Shown: piece after piece, positions 16,778 to 28,429 of the stretch
How the letters are laid out: every line of letters starts with the position of its first letter
How positions within the stretch are numbered: position 1 is the stretch's first letter
Source of the DNA: CAVPEW01 sp963703565
GTDB taxonomy: Bacteria; Actinomycetota; Acidimicrobiia; Acidimicrobiales; VFJN01
Direction: 5' to 3'
DNA: 64,000 bases
Assembly (NCBI GenBank): GCA_963703565.1
Contig: CAVPEW010000007.1
Location: forward strand, 11,291-75,290
Made by a program: the position numbers and the translations under genes
The notes under the pieces: generated by a model
Databases searched by the model: none
The model's input: only the letters and a program-made list of their open reading frames with translations
What the model was told of the DNA's origin: nothing

Positions 16778-16783
16778 TAGGCT
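16778..16783 (+). promoter_or_regulatory. -10 box of the glycosyltransferase gene
   Basis: TAGGCT begins directly after the start codon of the divergent glycosidase and ends 12 bases before the ATG at 16796. The two genes share only 18 bases. Confidence 0.45.
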
Positions 16784-16795
16784 GCGCCCTCGCCC

Positions 16796-17873
16796 ATGAC
16801 GCAGGTCGCGCTCGTATCGTTCCGCCTGGGCCTGCACGACGGGGTGTCTGCAGTGGCCGCCACCTGGGCGCGTTCGCTCACCGAGCTGGGCTGCGCGGTG
16901 CGCACCGTCGCCGGCGAGGGCCCCGTCGATCGCGTCGTGGCCGGCCTGGCGATCGGCGACGAGCGCCCCGTTGACCTGAGCTCGCTCGACGACGCCCTCG
17001 ATGGGGTGGACCTGACCGTGGTCGAGAACCTGTGCACGATCCCGCTGAACCTACCGGCGGCGCGGGCGGTGGCCGGGCGGCTGGCGGGCCGGGCAGCCGT
17101 CCTGCACCACCACGATCCCGCCTGGCAGCGTGCCGAGCTCGCCGCCATCACAGAGCTCCCGCCCCACGACGAGGCCTGGCGCCACGTCGTGATCAACCAG
17201 CTCACCGCGGTCGAGTTCGCCGGACGCGGGCTGCATGCCAGGCTGATCCGCAACGCGTTCGACCCCGACGAACCGCCCGGTGACCGGGCTGCCACCCGGG
17301 CCCGCCTGGGAGTGGGTGCGCGCGAGACACTGGTCCTGCACCCGGTTCGGGCCATCGCCCGCAAGGACGTGCCGCGTGCCCTGCGCCTCGCAGAGGACCT
17401 CGACGCGACCTACTGGCTGCCCGGGCCGGCCGAGGATGGCTATGGCGACGAGCTGGGCAGGATCCTGTCGCGGGCGCGGGTCAAGGTGTTGCGGGAGCCC
17501 GTGCTCCCCGGCCCGTCCGCGATGGCGGACGCCTACGCCGCCTGCGACCTGGTGGCGTTCCCGTCCCGTTGGGAGGGGTTCGGGAACCCACCGGTGGAGG
17601 CGGCGGTGCACCACCGGCCCGTGGCGGTGGGTCCCTACCCAGTGGCCGCGGAGCTGCGGGCGCTCGGCTTCGAGTGGTTCGATCTGCAGGACACCGCCGG
17701 CATCGCCGAGTTCCTTCGCTTCCCCGACGAGGGGCTGCTGGCCAGGAACCACGCCGTGGTGCGCAGGCACCTGTCGCTCGACCACCTGCGCGCCGAGGCT
17801 CGGATCGCTGCTGGCCGAGATGGGGATCGGACCCGGACCCCGCAGCGGGCGGCATGGCACCATGGCCACGTGA
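16796..17873 (+). CDS. GT4-type glycosyltransferase (frameshifted near its 3' end)
   Basis: A GT-B fold protein of about 358 residues. The C-terminal donor-binding half has the GT4 motif FPSRWEGFGNPPVEA, and the N-terminal half has the usual VSFRLGLHDGVSAVAATW loop. As sequenced the frame runs on past GAGGCTC at 17795-17801 into a nonsense tail. Removing one G there restores LRAELGSLLAEMG and a stop at 17873 that overlaps the next start (GTGA). Acceptor and donor sugars are unknown. It is divergent from a GH63-like glycosidase. Confidence 0.82.
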
Positions 17874-18133
17874 CCGGCCCGGCCGACGACCCCGTCCTGG
17901 TCCGGCGAGCCCACATCTCCCGTGCCGTCGGCATGGGACAGCGCGTCGGCTACGGGGCGTTCGCCCTGGCGATCATCGTCTTCGTGGTCGGATTCGCCGT
18001 CGGCTTCTCCTCGGCCACCGTGACGGTGATAGTCGCCTCGCTCGTCGTCGGGTCGGTCGTCCTCGCGCCGGCGATCGTGTTCGGCTACGCCGTTCGGGCG
18101 GCCGAGCGCGACGAGCACGAATCCGGTACCTGA
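17870..18133 (+). CDS. Small two-helix membrane protein
   Basis: An 87-residue protein starting at GTG 17870 that overlaps the corrected stop of the glycosyltransferase (GTGA). It has a basic N-terminal segment (VRRAHISRAVGMGQRVGYG) and two membrane helices (about 33-50 and 54-74). Without the frameshift correction it would be fused to the glycosyltransferase. The family is not recognised with confidence; function unknown. Confidence 0.75.
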   Translation: MTGPADDPVLVRRAHISRAVGMGQRVGYGAFALAIIVFVVGFAVGFSSATVTVIVASLVVGSVVLAPAIVFGYAVRAAERDEHESGT

Positions 18134-18602
18134 TCCGCGGGGCGACCGCCCCGGGGGACCGGGCCGACCCCGGGCGGGTACCGGGGCCGGCCCGGCGGTC
18201 ACCAACCGCCGCTCTCGCCCGCCCCGGGGGGAAGGGCCGAGCGGAAGCGGCGGCGGCGGAGCTGGGAGGCCAGAAGGGATGCGCCCGACCGGGTCGCCGG
18301 CAGGGGCCGGATCGGCTCGCTCGGGCGCCGCGTGACCAGGGCCGGGCGCTGCTTGGGTGGGCGCACCCGGAACGGTTCGCCGCCTCCGCCATCCGGTCCT
18401 GCCGGCGCCACACCGATCACGCCCGGCGCGGCGATGTGCGGACAAGGGCATCAGGGACTCGCAGACGGCATCAGGGCAGGAGCGGACGCACCCCGCGTCG
18501 AACTCCCCTGTTGGGCCGAAGGCACCCACGCGAGCGCCGGCGTGAGGCGAGGAAGGGCCCCCGGCCAGACGTGCAGCGCCGGGACAGCGGGGAGGAGCAA
18601 CG
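18134..18602. other. 469-base region without a convincing gene
   Basis: It begins with a short hairpin (GGGGC-GACC-GCCCC, 18139-18152) that could end transcription of the upstream gene. At 18447-18456 and 18467-18476 a 10-base direct repeat (GGCATCAGGG) recurs with a 20-base period, which would place two sites on the same face of the helix upstream of the gene at 18603. A basic 73-codon minus-strand frame (18199-18420) is present but unsupported. No known riboswitch or RNA motif was recognised. Confidence 0.4.
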
Positions 18603-19361
18603 ATGGTCACGAGCTCGGGTCGTAACCCCACCACCGTGGACCGGGTGGCGCCCACCGAGGTGCCCCTCGAGGCGCCCGACGGCGGCGAGCGCCGATCAGC
18701 GCCCGGGCTTCGACTGCCCAACGGCGCGGGCCTGCCGAGCTGGGCCGGCCGAGCGCTCGGCGCAGCCGCGGCGCTCACGCTGGCCGTCGGCCTCGTGGGC
18801 CTGCTCTCGGTCGACGACGGGACCACCGCTCGCACCAGCACCGAGCAGGCAGCCGACGCGGCCCGGGCAGGCACCGGGCTCGACCGCCTCTCCCCCCTGC
18901 CGGATACGTCCACGACGACGCCGGGCGACTCGGTGTCGGTCGACAAGCCGGCCGAGGTCGGCTCCAGCTCCTCGGCGCTCGACGAACTGATCCTCGAGCC
19001 GTTCGGCGCTCCCACCGGGCTGGGCGTGCCAGACCCCGGCGACCAGGACTACCGGCGGGCCCTGCCCTCCGCGGGCGGGGGCTTTCCTGCCGGTTCGCCC
19101 GTAGGGCAGCCCGGGCCCGGTGCGGCACCGACGCCGATCGTGGCTCCGACGCCCGTGCCGACACCCGGCCAGCCGGCACCTTCCAGCCCGGCCGCACCGG
19201 CACCCGTGGGCGGATCGCCGACCATCAGCCTCGGCGCCCTCGGTGGCCTCAGCCTCGATTCGAGCTGCCTGGGGCTGAAGCTGCTGGGAACCAACGTGGG
19301 CTGCGACCCCGCCACAGGCGAGGCCGGGTTGTCGCTGCTGGGGATCCCGCTGCTGCCCTGA
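18603..19361 (+). CDS. Membrane-anchored Pro/Thr/Ser-rich protein of unknown function
   Basis: A 252-residue protein with one membrane helix (about 53-70) near the N-terminus. It is followed by a low-complexity extracytoplasmic region rich in Pro, Ala, Thr and Ser (PTPIVAPTPVPTPGQPAPSS) and a short C-terminal module with two Cys (SSCLGLKLLGTNVGCD). A GGGGAGGAG site lies just upstream. It may be a cell-wall-spanning protein. No domain was recognised and no sortase signal is present. Confidence 0.7.
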   Translation: MVTSSGRNPTTVDRVAPTEVPLEAPDGGERRSAPGLRLPNGAGLPSWAGRALGAAAALTLAVGLVGLLSVDDGTTARTSTEQAADAARAGTGLDRLSPLPDTSTTTPGDSVSVDKPAEVGSSSSALDELILEPFGAPTGLGVPDPGDQDYRRALPSAGGGFPAGSPVGQPGPGAAPTPIVAPTPVPTPGQPAPSSPAAPAPVGGSPTISLGALGGLSLDSSCLGLKLLGTNVGCDPATGEAGLSLLGIPLLP

Positions 19362-19422
19362 GGGCGAGACATCGGCGGCTCGGCACGGCTGGGACGAGCT
19401 GGACCGGCGGGACCCGCCGAGC

Positions 19423-20784
<1,362 letters not shown>

Positions 20785-20791
20785 CCGAGCG

Positions 20792-20797
20792 ATGCTA
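20792..20797 (-). promoter_or_regulatory. -10 box of cysS (leaderless)
   Basis: TAGCAT on the minus strand ends seven bases before the cysS ATG. Confidence 0.5.
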
Positions 20798-20840
20798 CCG
20801 GTGCGGTCAGGCGGACTTCGGAGCCACCGAGGGGCGCCGC

Positions 20841-20846
20841 TACCCT
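20841..20846 (+). promoter_or_regulatory. -10 box of valS (leaderless)
   Basis: TACCCT ends eight bases before the GTG at 20855. Confidence 0.45.
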
Positions 20847-20854
20847 TCGCCGCC

Positions 20855-23422
20855 GTGACCGGGATCCCCGACAAGGCCTCCCTGGACGGGCTCGAGGACA
20901 AGTGGCGGGATCGGTGGCACGACCAGGGCACCTACCGGTTCGACCGCACCGCCTCGCGGGACCAGGTCTTCTCGATCGACACGCCGCCGCCCACCGTTTC
21001 GGGCAGCCTGCACCCGGGCCACGTCTTCTCCTACACCCACACCGACCTGATCGCCCGGTTCTGGCGCATGCGGGGCAAGGCGGTCTTCTACCCCATGGGC
21101 TGGGACGACAACGGGCTCAACGTGGAACGGCGCGTCCAGTTGCTCACGGGGACCATCGTCGACCCCACGCTGGCCTACGACCCGGACCTGGTGCGACCGG
21201 AGCGCGTCGATCGAAAGGCGCGGCCGACCCCTGTGTCGCGACCGAACTTCGTCGAGCTGTGCGAGCAGGTCGTGCCCGAGATGGAGGCGCAGTACCAGCG
21301 ACTGTGGACGACGTTGGGCCTCTCGGTCGACTGGGACCAGACCTACACCACCATCGGCCCCCGCGCGACGCGCAGCTCACAGCGCGGCTTTCTCAGGCTC
21401 GTGCACCGTGACCTGGCCTACCGGGCGGAGTCGCCCACCCTGTGGGACGTGGACATGCGCACAAGCGTGGCCCAGGCCGAGCTGGCGGACCGCGAGGTGC
21501 CTGGCGCCTACCACACGCTGCTGTTCGGTGGGCCCGACGGCGGAGCCATCCGCATCGACACCACCCGGCCGGAGCTGCTGGCGGCGTGCGTGGCGATCGT
21601 GGCCCACCCCGACGACGAACGGTACCGACCCCTGGTCGGGCGCCGAGCCGTGACGCCCCTGTTCGGCGTGTCGGTCCCGGTGCTGACCCACGAGCTGGCC
21701 GACCCGGACAAGGGCACCGGCGTGGCCATGATCTGCACCTTCGGCGACACCACCGACGTCACCTGGTGGCGGGAGCTGGGCCTCCCGGTGCGAGCAGTGG
21801 TGCAACGCGACGGGCGCCTGCGCCCGCTGCGCTGGGGCGAACCGGGCTGGGAGTGCGCCGATCCGGCGGCTGCCCAGGCCGTCTACGACCAGCTGGCCGG
21901 GCTGACCGTGCGGTCGGCGCAGGCGCGCATCGTCGAGTTGCTGGCAGGGTCGGGCGCTCTCGCCGGCGACCCTCGTCCGATCACCCACCCGGTCAAGTTC
22001 TGGGAGAACGGCACCCGACCGCTCGAGATCGTCACCAGCCAGCAGTGGTTCATCCGCTACCCGCCACGCGAAGAGCTGTTGGCGCGCGGAACCGAGCTGT
22101 CGTGGTGGCCCGACCACATGCGGGTCCGCTACGAGAACTGGGTCAACGGCCTCGCCGGTGACTGGAACATCACCCGACAACGGTTCTTCGGGGTGCCGTT
22201 CCCGGTCTGGTACCCGATCGATGCCGACGGGTCCGTCGACTGGCTCTCGCCCATCCTCGCCGACGAGGACGACCTTCCGGTCGACCCGACGACGACCCCG
22301 GCGCCGGGCTACGACGAGTCACAGCGCAACGCACCGGGCGGCTTCGCTGCGGATCCCGACGTGATGGACACATGGGCGACCTCGTCGCTCACCCCGCAGA
22401 TCGCATGCGGCTGGATCGACGATCCGGACCTGTTCGCGCGCACGTTCCCCATGGACCTTCGCCCCCAGGCCCACGAGATCATCCGCACGTGGCTGTTCTC
22501 CACGGTGGTGCGCAGCCACTACGAGCACGGCATGCTGCCCTGGGCCAACGCATCCATCTCCGGCTTCATCGTCGATCCCGACCGAAAGAAGCTGTCCAAG
22601 TCGGCGGGCAACATGCCCGACGACCCGTTCGCGCTGATCGAGCGCCACGGTGCCGACGCCCTGCGCTACTGGGCGGCGAGGGGCCGACCGGGCATGGACA
22701 TGACCTTCGACGAGGGTCAGATGCGCATCGGGCGGCGGCTGGCCACCAAGCTGCTGAACGCGTCGCGCTTCTCGCTCAACCTCACCGGCGTCGGCGGGCC
22801 CGCTCCCGACGCCGCCGCGGTGACCGAACCCCTGGACCGGGCCATGCTGGCCCAGCTCGCCGAGCTGGTCGAGGAGGTGACCACGGCGTTCGAGTCATTC
22901 GACTACGCCCGCGCGCTCGAGCGCACGGAGGCCTTCTTCTGGCCGTTCTGCGACGACTACCTCGAGCTGGTGAAGAACCGTGCCTACGGCGCTTCGGGCG
23001 ACGAGGGCAGCAGGTCCGCCGCCGCCGCTCTGACGCTGGCGGTGTCGACCGTCCTGCGGCTCTTCGCGCCGTTCCTGCCCTTCGTCACCGAAGAGGTGTG
23101 GTCGTGGTGGCGGTCCGGGTCGGTGCACCGCGCGCAGTGGCCCACCTCGGGCGAGCTGGCCGGCGTGACCGGCGGTGGCGCTCCCCTGGCGCTGGCCGCC
23201 AGCACCTTGCGCGAGGTCCGCAAGGCCAAGACCGCCGCCAAGCGCTCCATGCGAGCCGAGGTGGCCCGGGTCGTGGTGCGCGCCACGGCTGCAGACCGCG
23301 ACGCTCTCGCGCTGGTGGCCGATGACCTCCGGGGGGCCGGCGTGATCGACGAGCTCGACCTGCTCGTCGACGCCGCCGCCCCGGCAGGCTCCCCCGAGGT
23401 GGCGGTCACCCTCGAGGGGTGA
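20855..23422 (+). CDS. valS: Valyl-tRNA synthetase
   Basis: An 855-residue class I synthetase with the HIGH motif HPGH (53-56, after PPPTVSGSL), the editing domain, WNITRQRFFGVPFPVW and KLSKS (579-583). It charges tRNA-Val. The GTG at 20855 gives the expected N-terminus (PDKASLDGLEDKW). It is slightly shorter than the E. coli enzyme and ends with a short coiled-coil-like segment, as in other actinobacterial/archaeal-type ValS. It is divergent from cysS with 70 bases between. Confidence 0.95.
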   Translation: MTGIPDKASLDGLEDKWRDRWHDQGTYRFDRTASRDQVFSIDTPPPTVSGSLHPGHVFSYTHTDLIARFWRMRGKAVFYPMGWDDNGLNVERRVQLLTGTIVDPTLAYDPDLVRPERVDRKARPTPVSRPNFVELCEQVVPEMEAQYQRLWTTLGLSVDWDQTYTTIGPRATRSSQRGFLRLVHRDLAYRAESPTLWDVDMRTSVAQAELADREVPGAYHTLLFGGPDGGAIRIDTTRPELLAACVAIVAHPDDERYRPLVGRRAVTPLFGVSVPVLTHELADPDKGTGVAMICTFGDTTDVTWWRELGLPVRAVVQRDGRLRPLRWGEPGWECADPAAAQAVYDQLAGLTVRSAQARIVELLAGSGALAGDPRPITHPVKFWENGTRPLEIVTSQQWFIRYPPREELLARGTELSWWPDHMRVRYENWVNGLAGDWNITRQRFFGVPFPVWYPIDADGSVDWLSPILADEDDLPVDPTTTPAPGYDESQRNAPGGFAADPDVMDTWATSSLTPQIACGWIDDPDLFARTFPMDLRPQAHEIIRTWLFSTVVRSHYEHGMLPWANASISGFIVDPDRKKLSKSAGNMPDDPFALIERHGADALRYWAARGRPGMDMTFDEGQMRIGRRLATKLLNASRFSLNLTGVGGPAPDAAAVTEPLDRAMLAQLAELVEEVTTAFESFDYARALERTEAFFWPFCDDYLELVKNRAYGASGDEGSRSAAAALTLAVSTVLRLFAPFLPFVTEEVWSWWRSGSVHRAQWPTSGELAGVTGGGAPLALAASTLREVRKAKTAAKRSMRAEVARVVVRATAADRDALALVADDLRGAGVIDELDLLVDAAAPAGSPEVAVTLEG

Positions 23423-24481
23423 TCACCCGTCGAGGTCGGCGGCGCCCGACTCGACCTCGACAGAGTGGCCGGGCTCCCGCCGGACCCAGATCGTCCTCTG
23501 CGGGAACGGGATCTCGATGCCCGCCTCGTCGAACGCCGCCTTGAGACGGCGGCGCAGCTCGCGCAGCACCCCGAACTGCTCCGAGGGCTGTGTCTTGACC
23601 ACCAGCCGGATCGCCATGCCATCGGTCCCGAAGCGCTCGATCCCCCAGACCTCCGGCTCCTCGAGGATCTGGCCCCTCCAGGAGGGGTCGGCCCAAAGCC
23701 GGTCGGCAACGGCTTTGATCGTGGCCTGGGCGACGTCGACATCGGTTCCGTAGGCGACATCGACGTCGAGCAGGGCGCGGGCCCACTGCTGGCTCATGTT
23801 GCCGATTCGCACGATCTGGCCGTTGGGGATGTGCCAGACGGTGCCGTTGACGTCGCGCAGGCGCGTCGAGCGCAGCGACACCGCCTCGACGGTGCCGCTC
23901 GCCTCGCCGGCATCGACGATGTCGCCCACTCCGTACTGGTCCTCGATGAGCATGAAGATGCCCGACAGGAAGTCCTTGACCAGGCTCTGGGCGCCGAAGC
24001 CCAGAGCGACCCCGGCGATGCCGGCGCTGGCGATGAGAGGACCGATGCTGATCCCCAGCTCGCCGAGGATCGTGGCGCCGGCCACGGCCCAGATGGCGAA
24101 GGTGGCCATGCTGCGAAGCACCAGACCGATCGTGCGTGCCCGGGCCGCCGCCCGCAGCGACACCTGGCCGGTCTCGAGCATCCCGGGTACCCGGCCCCCC
24201 AGACGGGTGGCCCGAAGGCGGCGCTTGACCCGCCGGTTGGCCGGGTCGGCGCCGCCGAGGCTGGCGGAGAAGCGATCCACCGCCCGGCTCACCACCTTGT
24301 TGGCGAGCCAGGCCAACAGCACGACCACTGCGATCGTGGCCGGCTTGCCGAAAGCGACGTCGACGGCCTCCGCTGCCCCGGGGCTACCGGTCCAGTCGAG
24401 GACCCGCCGGCACACGAAGGAGGGGTCGACGCCGCACGCCTCGGTCAGTTCGGGATCGGCCGGCACCGCCTGGACGAGCAC
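23423..24481 (-). CDS. MscS-family mechanosensitive ion channel
   Basis: A 352-residue small-conductance channel: three or more N-terminal membrane helices, the pore-lining TM3 (GPLIASAGIAGVALGFGAQS) with its Gly/Ala pattern, the beta domain (VGDIVDAGEASGTVEAVSLR) and a C-terminal alpha/beta vestibule. It opens under membrane tension to release solutes. The GTG at 24481 is chosen because TAGGGT lies eight bases upstream, although longer frames exist. Its stop directly abuts the valS stop. Confidence 0.9.
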   Translation of the reverse strand: MLVQAVPADPELTEACGVDPSFVCRRVLDWTGSPGAAEAVDVAFGKPATIAVVVLLAWLANKVVSRAVDRFSASLGGADPANRRVKRRLRATRLGGRVPGMLETGQVSLRAAARARTIGLVLRSMATFAIWAVAGATILGELGISIGPLIASAGIAGVALGFGAQSLVKDFLSGIFMLIEDQYGVGDIVDAGEASGTVEAVSLRSTRLRDVNGTVWHIPNGQIVRIGNMSQQWARALLDVDVAYGTDVDVAQATIKAVADRLWADPSWRGQILEEPEVWGIERFGTDGMAIRLVVKTQPSEQFGVLRELRRRLKAAFDEAGIEIPFPQRTIWVRREPGHSVEVESGAADLDG

Positions 24482-24489
24482 GGCGAGCC

Positions 24490-24495
24490 ACCCTA
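24490..24495 (-). promoter_or_regulatory. -10 box of the mscS-like gene
   Basis: TAGGGT on the minus strand ends eight bases before the GTG at 24481. Confidence 0.45.
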
Positions 24496-24554
24496 TCGAG
24501 GCGCCCGGCGCCCCGACGGGGAGCGCGCGGCCGGCGGCATCGGCGCCCGCGCCC

Positions 24555-25349
24555 CTACCCGCTGGCTGCGCCGGCCAGGGTCGGCGGCCGCTCCGGCACC
24601 GGAGCCGACCAGCGCTGGGCGAGCAGGGCGAAGCCAACGCACAGCGAGGTCCACAACACGGCGTTGCCGGTGAGCGACATGAGGCGGAACTGCCAGATCA
24701 GGTTGGCGGGAACGGACAGCTCGACCCCCTGCGATGGGAGCAGAGCCATAGCGGCCAGCACCGGCGCGAGGCCGGCCGCGGCCGCACCGACGGTCACCGA
24801 GGGCTCCGACCAGCGGCGGTCCCGAAGCCGTTGGCGCAGCGCGAACGCGACGAGCCAGGCCAGGCCGGTGACCACGATCAGCGCCACGTAGGACGCCTGG
24901 CGCTGCGAGATCGTGTCCGGGTCGCCCACCGCCGGAGGGTTCGGCGGGTACTTGAGCCACGGCACCACCGTCACGGTCGTCGCCAGCACCGCACCGGCCA
25001 CCAGCGCCCGGCGGAACGGGTCCGGCTGACCGATCCGCATCGCCCACCACGCGATCCCGAACAACGCACCGAAGGCAGCTCCGGCCAGGGCTGTCCCCCC
25101 GAAGAGTCCTACGCCGCGCTGGGTCGAGCGGCTGATCTGCACCTCCGAGCCCGCCACGTCACCGGGATCGTGGGTCGCGGTGTGGTCTGCTGCCGCGGCG
25201 CCCGCGTCGAGCTCGGCGCGGGCCACCTCGATCGCGATGGCGTCCTCGATGCGAGGCTCGCCCCCGATGGAGAAGACCACGGCCGCGAGCAGGCCGGCCA
25301 GCAGACCCACCACCGCCGCGGCGAGGATCGCAGGACCGGGGCGCGACAT
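24555..25349 (-). CDS. cbtA: CbtA cobalt transporter subunit
   Basis: A 264-residue membrane protein with six or so helices and the CbtA N-terminus (GPAILAAAVVGLLAGLLAA). CbtA and CbtB are the predicted cobalt uptake pair often found under cobalamin riboswitches. It lies 25 bases after cbtB, and the riboswitch precedes cbtB. The family assignment rests on topology, the motif KYPPNPPAVGDPDT and the neighbour. Confidence 0.9.
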   Translation of the reverse strand: MSRPGPAILAAAVVGLLAGLLAAVVFSIGGEPRIEDAIAIEVARAELDAGAAAADHTATHDPGDVAGSEVQISRSTQRGVGLFGGTALAGAAFGALFGIAWWAMRIGQPDPFRRALVAGAVLATTVTVVPWLKYPPNPPAVGDPDTISQRQASYVALIVVTGLAWLVAFALRQRLRDRRWSEPSVTVGAAAAGLAPVLAAMALLPSQGVELSVPANLIWQFRLMSLTGNAVLWTSLCVGFALLAQRWSAPVPERPPTLAGAASG

Positions 25350-25374
25350 CGAGCGGGGCACCGACGAGCCCCGC

Positions 25375-25602
25375 TCAATGGCAGGGAACGCCCAGCAGGT
25401 GCCGGGCGTCGTGGAACAGCTCGTGCACCGCATTGCCGGCCGCGGCGCTCTGGGCGCCCACGAGGTCGAGCAGCTGGCTGTTCTCGAAGGTGACCAGCCA
25501 CCACAGCACCACCGCCGCCACGCCGACCACCCAGGCCCAGCGGGGCACGGGGTTGATGTCGACGGCGGGCAGCCGGGTGGTCGACTCGGTCTCGTTGGGC
25601 AT
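25375..25602 (-). CDS. cbtB: CbtB cobalt transporter subunit
   Basis: A 75-residue protein with one membrane helix (about 25-42) and the diagnostic C-terminal His-rich metal motif HELFHDARHLLGVPCH. The ATG at 25602 has a GGAGG site six bases upstream; the longer frame from 25680 would start inside the riboswitch. It works with CbtA in cobalt import. Expression should fall when cobalamin binds the upstream riboswitch. Confidence 0.92.
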   Translation of the reverse strand: MPNETESTTRLPAVDINPVPRWAWVVGVAAVVLWWLVTFENSQLLDLVGAQSAAAGNAVHELFHDARHLLGVPCH

Positions 25603-25649
25603 TCGGTCCTCCATCCTCGTGGGGTCGACCCCGGCGGGGCCGCGTCCTT

Positions 25650-25786
25650 GCCACGGACGGTCTCCTGGCTCCCGGATCACCGCTCGCCCCGCCTTCCCGG
25701 CTGCTGCCAGTGGCGTAGTGGGGTTCGCTCCCCGGTCACAGTGGCGGGACCGCGCCGGACTCGCACCGGCTTCCCGTTCCCGTGGC
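25650..25786 (-). ncRNA. Cobalamin (AdoCbl/B12) riboswitch
   Basis: On the minus strand the conserved cores are present in order: GGGAAGCCGGTGCGAGTCC, GCGGTCCCGCCACTGTGACC, a second GCCACTGG, GCCGGGAAGGC and the closing GGGAGCCAGGAGACC. P1 is a perfect 7-bp stem (GCCACGG, 25786-25780, with CCGTGGC, 25656-25650). Downstream, GGGGTCGACCCC (25621-25632) is a perfect palindrome next to the cbtB Shine-Dalgarno and is a likely part of the expression platform. Controls cbtBA. Confidence 0.95.
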
Positions 25787-25827
25787 GGGTCGACCCTAGC
25801 GCGGGCGCGGCTGGTGCGACCGGGGCA

Positions 25828-27318
25828 TCACAGGGTCCCGGCCGACAGAGCCTTCTTGACCACCTTGCCGAGCGCGTTGCGTGGCAGGGAGTCGACCACG
25901 CGCACCAGCCGAGGCACCTTGTAGGCGGCCAGCTGGCGACGGGCGTGGGCGAGCACGTCGGCCTCGTCGAACGCGACGCCCGGCGCGGCGACCACCACGG
26001 CAGTGACGATCTCACCCCACTCCGGCGACGGGGTCCCCACGACGGCGGCCTCCGCCACGCAGCTGTGGGCGCACAGCACGTCCTCGACCTCGCGGGGGTA
26101 CACGTTGTAGCCCCCCGAGATGACGAGCTCGCTGGCCCGGCCCACGATGCGCAGGTAGCCGTCGGGATCGGTGCGGCCCAGGTCCCCGGTGCGGAACCAG
26201 CCGTCGGCGTCGAGGGCCGCCTCGGTGAACCCAGGGCTCCCGAGGTAGCCGGCGAAGACGCTCGGCCCGCGGACGGTCACCTCGCCTTCACCGTCGGGAC
26301 CGTCGACCAGGCGGAGCTCGACCCCGGGCAGGGGCAGTCCGACAGAGCCCGGGCGTCGCTCCCCCCGGTAGGGGTTCGAAACGGTCAGCAGCGTCTCGGT
26401 GGTGCCGTAGCGCTCCAGGACCTCCACACCCGCCCGGTCGCGCATCCGCTCCCACAGGGCGGGCGACAGCGGGGCCGACCCGCTCACGCACAGGCGCAGG
26501 CGCGCCAGGCGCCCGACCTGGTCGTGATCGGCGAGCCTGGCGTACATGGTCGGCACCCCGAAGAACATCGTGGCGCGGTGCTCATCGACGGCGCCCAACA
26601 CGGCCTCCGGCTCGAACCTGGGCTGCAGCACCGCAGAGCCGCCCACCAGCAGCGTGCCGTGCAGGCCGATCAGCAGCCCGTGAGCGTGGAACAGCGGCAG
26701 GGCCAGCACGAGTCGGTCCCGTGCGGTCCATTCCCACTCGCTGGCCACGGCGGCGGCTCCGGCGAGCAGGTTGGCGTGGGTCAGCACCGCGCCCTTGGGG
26801 TGCCCGGTGGTGCCCGAGGTGTAGGCGATGACCGCTGGCGAGCCCGGGTCGACCTCGTCGAGGACCGTGTCGTCGGTACTGCCCTGGCCTGCCGGAAGCC
26901 CCGAGGCGTCCGTGGCCGAGACCACCGCTGTGGGCAACGCCCGGCTGATCCAGCCGGCGCGCACGGGGTCGTCGATCACCGCGCCCGCCACGCCCGCGTC
27001 GGTGGCGATGTGCACCAGCTCGCGCTCGGTGTAGGCGACGTTCGCCGGGACCACCACCAGGCCGAGGCGCAGCGCGGCGACGTGGGCCACCACGAGCGCT
27101 GCGCTGGCGGGAGCGCTGACGAGGACGCGATCGCCCGAGACCAGGCCGGCCGCCGCCATGCGTCCGGCGACCTCGGCGCTGCGTCGGTCGAGCTCGCCCC
27201 GGCTCCACCACAGCGTCGCCGTGGTGTGCAGCACCGGCGCCTCCGGCTCGGCCCTCGCGGCGCACGACCACGCCCGGGGCAGCGAGCCAGCGCTGCGGAG
27301 CTCCTCGAAGCGGTCCAC
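25828..27318 (-). CDS. Acyl-CoA synthetase, MatB/ACSF3-like
   Basis: A 496-residue AMP-forming ligase. Motifs are AYTSGTTGHPKGAVLTH (P-loop), RYGTTETLLTVSNPYRGERR, GWFRTGDLG and the C-terminal Lys in PRNALGKVVKK. The stretch from TTETL to PYRGERRPGSVGLPLPGV is characteristic of malonyl/methylmalonyl-CoA synthetases, so a short dicarboxylic acid is a reasonable substrate, but this is not certain. It starts 15 bases after the flavin-dependent oxidoreductase gene and could be the last gene of the ABC importer operon. Confidence 0.85.
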   Translation of the reverse strand: MDRFEELRSAGSLPRAWSCAARAEPEAPVLHTTATLWWSRGELDRRSAEVAGRMAAAGLVSGDRVLVSAPASAALVVAHVAALRLGLVVVPANVAYTERELVHIATDAGVAGAVIDDPVRAGWISRALPTAVVSATDASGLPAGQGSTDDTVLDEVDPGSPAVIAYTSGTTGHPKGAVLTHANLLAGAAAVASEWEWTARDRLVLALPLFHAHGLLIGLHGTLLVGGSAVLQPRFEPEAVLGAVDEHRATMFFGVPTMYARLADHDQVGRLARLRLCVSGSAPLSPALWERMRDRAGVEVLERYGTTETLLTVSNPYRGERRPGSVGLPLPGVELRLVDGPDGEGEVTVRGPSVFAGYLGSPGFTEAALDADGWFRTGDLGRTDPDGYLRIVGRASELVISGGYNVYPREVEDVLCAHSCVAEAAVVGTPSPEWGEIVTAVVVAAPGVAFDEADVLAHARRQLAAYKVPRLVRVVDSLPRNALGKVVKKALSAGTL

Positions 27319-27333
27319 CCGGTGCGGGCCGGC

Positions 27334-28353
<1,020 letters not shown>

Positions 28354-28429
28354 CTCGGTTCGGGTCACCAAGGGGGCAACCCCGGGCCGGTGGCAGATCT
28401 TCCCGGTGCGGGCGACTGTGCTCGGTCGC

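Noticed and set aside
16796..18133. Glycosyltransferase fused to a membrane protein
   Set aside because: The apparent fusion arises from a one-base insertion; the corrected frames give two genes with a GTGA overlap.
18199..18420. 73-codon basic minus-strand frame
   Set aside because: No Shine-Dalgarno, no box upstream and no recognisable family; composition could be chance in GC-rich DNA.
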